From Planctomycetota bacterium (GTDB taxonomy: Bacteria; Planctomycetota; Phycisphaerae; Phycisphaerales; UBA5793), in contig JABFGK010000001.1 in assembly GCA_013112555.1 (NCBI GenBank), forward strand, positions 1,834,581-1,898,580: a stretch of 64,000 nucleotides of DNA. Reading direction: 5' to 3'. The position numbers were made by a program, and so were the translations under genes. Below the pieces are notes generated by a model. It worked only from the letters and a program-made list of their open reading frames with translations. It ran no database searches and was not told where the DNA came from. Positions 63,762 to 64,000 of this stretch are shown one piece after another (position 1 is the first letter of the stretch; the number at the start of each line of letters is the position of its first letter).

Positions 63762-64000
63762 CTACCGGGCGACCCGGGCTGCCTTCTGCGCGATCGCTGC
63801 GACCTCCTGTGCAAACGCCTGGGCCGCGAGCGCGACGGCGTCAGCCCAGTCGGCACTGGCATCATCACAGTCGAAGGCACAGGAAACACTCCGGCTCGCC
63901 GTGATCAAGGCCCCGCGACCGTGCTGATCGAAACATGGCAGGCAGTCGGCGGCAGTCCCGCCCTGGGCACCATAGCCGGGCACGAGAAACAGGCTGTGGG
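63762..64000 (-). CDS. pyrF: Orotidine 5'-phosphate decarboxylase, C-terminal end, cut by window edge
   Basis: The last 79 codons of a gene running in from beyond 64000. HSLFLVPGYGAQGGTAADCL and GRGALITASRSVSCAFD match the phosphate-binding end of the TIM barrel of the type 2 (long) PyrF group. Family knowledge: makes UMP from OMP. The start is not in the window. The solute-binding protein gene follows 51 bp later. Confidence 0.85.
   Translation of the reverse strand, partial: HSLFLVPGYGAQGGTAADCLPCFDQHGRGALITASRSVSCAFDCDDASADWADAVALAAQAFAQEVAAIAQKAARVAR

Overview
The window looks like chromosomal DNA of a planctomycete, most likely the Phycisphaerae lineage. The reasons are a GC-rich coding style, a prepilin with the planctomycete H-X9-DG motif, HAF-repeat and subtilase exoproteins, and a complete T2SS/T4P-type pseudopilus locus. 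This placement rests on protein families and was not tested against a database. No tRNA, rRNA, CRISPR array, phage or insertion sequence was seen.

Region 1 (1-17097, minus strand) is one long locus for a type II secretion / type IV pilus-like machine. Reading downstream it holds two paralogous major pseudopilins, a third pseudopilin, a degenerate pseudopilin-like protein, a GspH-like pseudopilin, PilM, PilN, PilO, a GspC/PilP-like protein and the secretin. A signalling block then follows (acidic unknown protein, TPR lipoprotein, histidine kinase, response regulator, HD-GYP protein, STAS protein) before the GspE/PilB ATPase and GspF/PilC. Region 2 (17.6-28.5 kb) is mixed: a DUF885 peptidase, an OmpA-type lipoprotein, prepilin peptidase, exonuclease VII (xseB, xseA), a stand-alone B12-ribonucleotide-reductase C-terminal piece, truA, a secreted M28 peptidase, an LpoB-like lipoprotein, a small unknown gene and frr.

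Region 3 (28.7-35.4 kb, plus strand) is a cytochrome c maturation operon: ccmE with Cys in place of the haem-binding His, ccmF, an unknown membrane-anchored protein, ccmA, ccmB, ccmC and a 55-residue ccmD-like gene. It faces region 4 (35.4-46.5 kb, minus strand), a haem operon hemH, radical SAM, hemA, hemC, hemD, hemB, hemE, hemG/Y, hemL. No coproporphyrinogen dehydrogenase (hemN/hemF) or hemQ gene is present, and hemA and hemC each carry a +1 frameshift.

Region 5 (46.8-64 kb) carries a secreted metallophosphoesterase, a PilZ protein, an island of short hairpins, a HAF-repeat protein, two subtilases, small lipoproteins, a beta-carbonic-anhydrase-like protein, an H-X9-DG prepilin, a polyprenyl diphosphate synthase, pyruvate kinase, a solute-binding protein and the end of pyrF. 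Four exported proteins spread over 25-60 kb (M28 peptidase, HAF protein, both subtilases) end in the same roughly 100-residue C-terminal module. Their likely route out of the cell is the secretion machine of region 1, which links the two ends of the window.
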